Shown here: positions 5,562 through 6,284 of the stretch, piece by piece
Numbering within the stretch: the first letter of the stretch is position 1
Layout: each line of letters starts with the position of its first letter
Assembly: GCA_003161205.1 (NCBI GenBank)
Contig: PMOU01000018.1
Location: 771-7,054, forward strand
Direction of reading: 5' to 3'
DNA: 6,284 nucleotides
Source of the DNA: Actinomycetota bacterium
GTDB taxonomy: Bacteria > Actinomycetota > Actinomycetes > Streptosporangiales > Streptosporangiaceae
Notes under the pieces: generated by a model
The model's input: only the letters and a program-made list of their open reading frames with translations
Told to the model about the DNA's origin: nothing
The model's database searches: none
Position numbers and translations under genes: made by a program

Positions 5562-6284
5562 CAGCACTCGCCCCCGTCCTCGTCAGCGAACTCCTCCGCC
5601 GCCTCGGCGCGGGCAGCCTCATCCTCAGCCGGGCCCTGCCCGGCACGCTCATAGGCATCCCGGTAGATGCGCGTCATGTCCAGGCGCGACAGGTAGTGCT
5701 CAGTGGTGGTCACGCTGGAATGCCCGAGCAGGTCCCGCAGCACCATCAGCGGGTCCGCCTTCGCCAGGTACAGCCTCAGCGCGGCGTCCCCGCCGGTATC
5801 GGCGGCCAGCTGCGCGGCCTGCTGGTAGTAGCCGCCCACCAGCCGTTCCAGGCTGGCCATGGCAAAGGAATGGCGCAGCCGGTGGGGCGTCACTACCGGG
5901 AACCGCGGCTCCCACCGGGCGCGTATCCGGTCTGAAGTGCGGGTGAAGAGAGTGTTCCAGTCGGTGAACGGGCCGCCGCCGGCGCGCACCGCCAGCAGGC
6001 ACGACCCGCCGTCCGGAGCGACCAGCCGGCGCCGCTCGGCCGGCGAGAGCGCATTCCACCGGACCCGGACCCCGTTGACCCGCCCGCCCCGCTCGTCCGG
6101 TTCGGTGACCAGCAGCGGCTCGCCCCACCGCGGCGGCGGGCGCCAGCCCGTGCCGCCGACCGTCGCGGGCCGGTCCAGTTCCAGGTAATGGTGCACGGCC
6201 GCCAGCGCGTCGTAGAAGATCCAGGTCGTACGGAACTTGCGGCCCTTCGCGATCGAGGCCGGGACCGGGAACGGGATCGGCGCC
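5561..6284 (-). CDS. Tyrosine-type recombinase/integrase (first gene of trio), 5' end beyond window
   Basis: The frame is open from the TGA at 5561-5563 to the right edge, giving 240 visible residues. A GTG at 6196 is possible but is unlikely to be the true start, because coherent integrase-like sequence (KGRKFRTTWIFYDAL) continues upstream of it. The visible part is the second half of the catalytic domain: box II HRLRHSFA (5884-5861), LLGHSSVTTTEHYLS with His at 5722-5720 and the nucleophile Tyr codon at 5695-5693. These match the canonical R-H-R-H-Y set; box I with its Arg must lie past the window edge. The protein ends in an acidic tail (AEEFADEDGGEC). It is probably the fully active member and the head of the operon, with the second recombinase gene starting inside its stop codon (TGATG). 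An ordinary phage-type integrase is possible, but the coupled trio argues for a transposon-like element. Confidence 0.88.
   Translation of the reverse strand, partial: APIPFPVPASIAKGRKFRTTWIFYDALAAVHHYLELDRPATVGGTGWRPPPRWGEPLLVTEPDERGGRVNGVRVRWNALSPAERRRLVAPDGGSCLLAVRAGGGPFTDWNTLFTRTSDRIRARWEPRFPVVTPHRLRHSFAMASLERLVGGYYQQAAQLAADTGGDAALRLYLAKADPLMVLRDLLGHSSVTTTEHYLSRLDMTRIYRDAYERAGQGPAEDEAARAEAAEEFADEDGGEC

Noticed and set aside
3834..5654. 606-codon open frame on the + strand opposite the second recombinase
   Set aside because: Its product is a Gly/Arg/Pro/Gln-rich low-complexity string with no domain. It is the antisense shadow of a GC-rich gene with clear recombinase motifs.
5561..6196. 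GTG at 6196 as the true start of the first recombinase
   Set aside because: The frame stays open to the window edge and encodes plausible integrase sequence upstream, and box I would be missing from a protein starting here. Treated as 5'-partial.
1..6284. CRISPR array, tRNA, rRNA or riboswitch
   Set aside because: No regularly spaced repeats, cloverleaf or conserved RNA motif was seen, and almost the whole window is accounted for by coding sequence.

Overview
The window is very GC-rich, with strongly G/C-biased third codon positions, GTG starts and genes that overlap by 1-4 bases. This fits a high-GC actinomycete (Streptomyces or Streptosporangiales type); nothing allows a finer placement. 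It holds five protein-coding genes in two converging groups, separated by a 163-base gap at 1470-1632. I saw no tRNA, rRNA or CRISPR array.

Left group, + strand (1-1469): the 3' end of a small ribbon-helix-helix protein (1-216) overlaps by four bases (GTGA) the GTG start of an unusual 418-codon gene (213-1469). That gene joins three parts: a Doc/Fic-like N-terminal segment whose active-site motif is decayed, two Clp_N repeats like the ClpC N-terminal domain, and a ClpC middle-domain-like segment with a UVR motif. Both AAA+ ATPase modules of ClpC are absent. A near-perfect Shine-Dalgarno (621-627) sits in the linker before an in-frame ATG at 633, so the Clp-like part may also, or mainly, be made alone. 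The layout resembles an antitoxin-toxin pair coupled to an ATPase-less ClpC mimic. This is the most unusual thing in the window.

Right group, - strand (6284 down to 1633): three tandem tyrosine-recombinase-like genes are read right to left. Gene A (5561 to beyond the right edge) has a canonical catalytic C-terminus. Gene B (3837-5561) keeps box II, the third-box His and the Tyr, but seems to lack the box I Arg. Gene C (1633-3840) keeps Arg-Arg-His-Tyr in a 735-residue protein. A/B overlap as TGATG and B/C as ATGA, so they are probably one translationally coupled operon. B and C each carry a Cys3-His cluster after the catalytic Tyr. A recombinase trio in this arrangement is typical of a mobile element (compare Tn554 tnpA/tnpB and RIT elements), although the protein sizes do not match either family exactly. 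If this is a mobile element, one end may lie near 1470-1632 and the left-hand module may be outside it or just inside. No element end or attachment site could be recognised.
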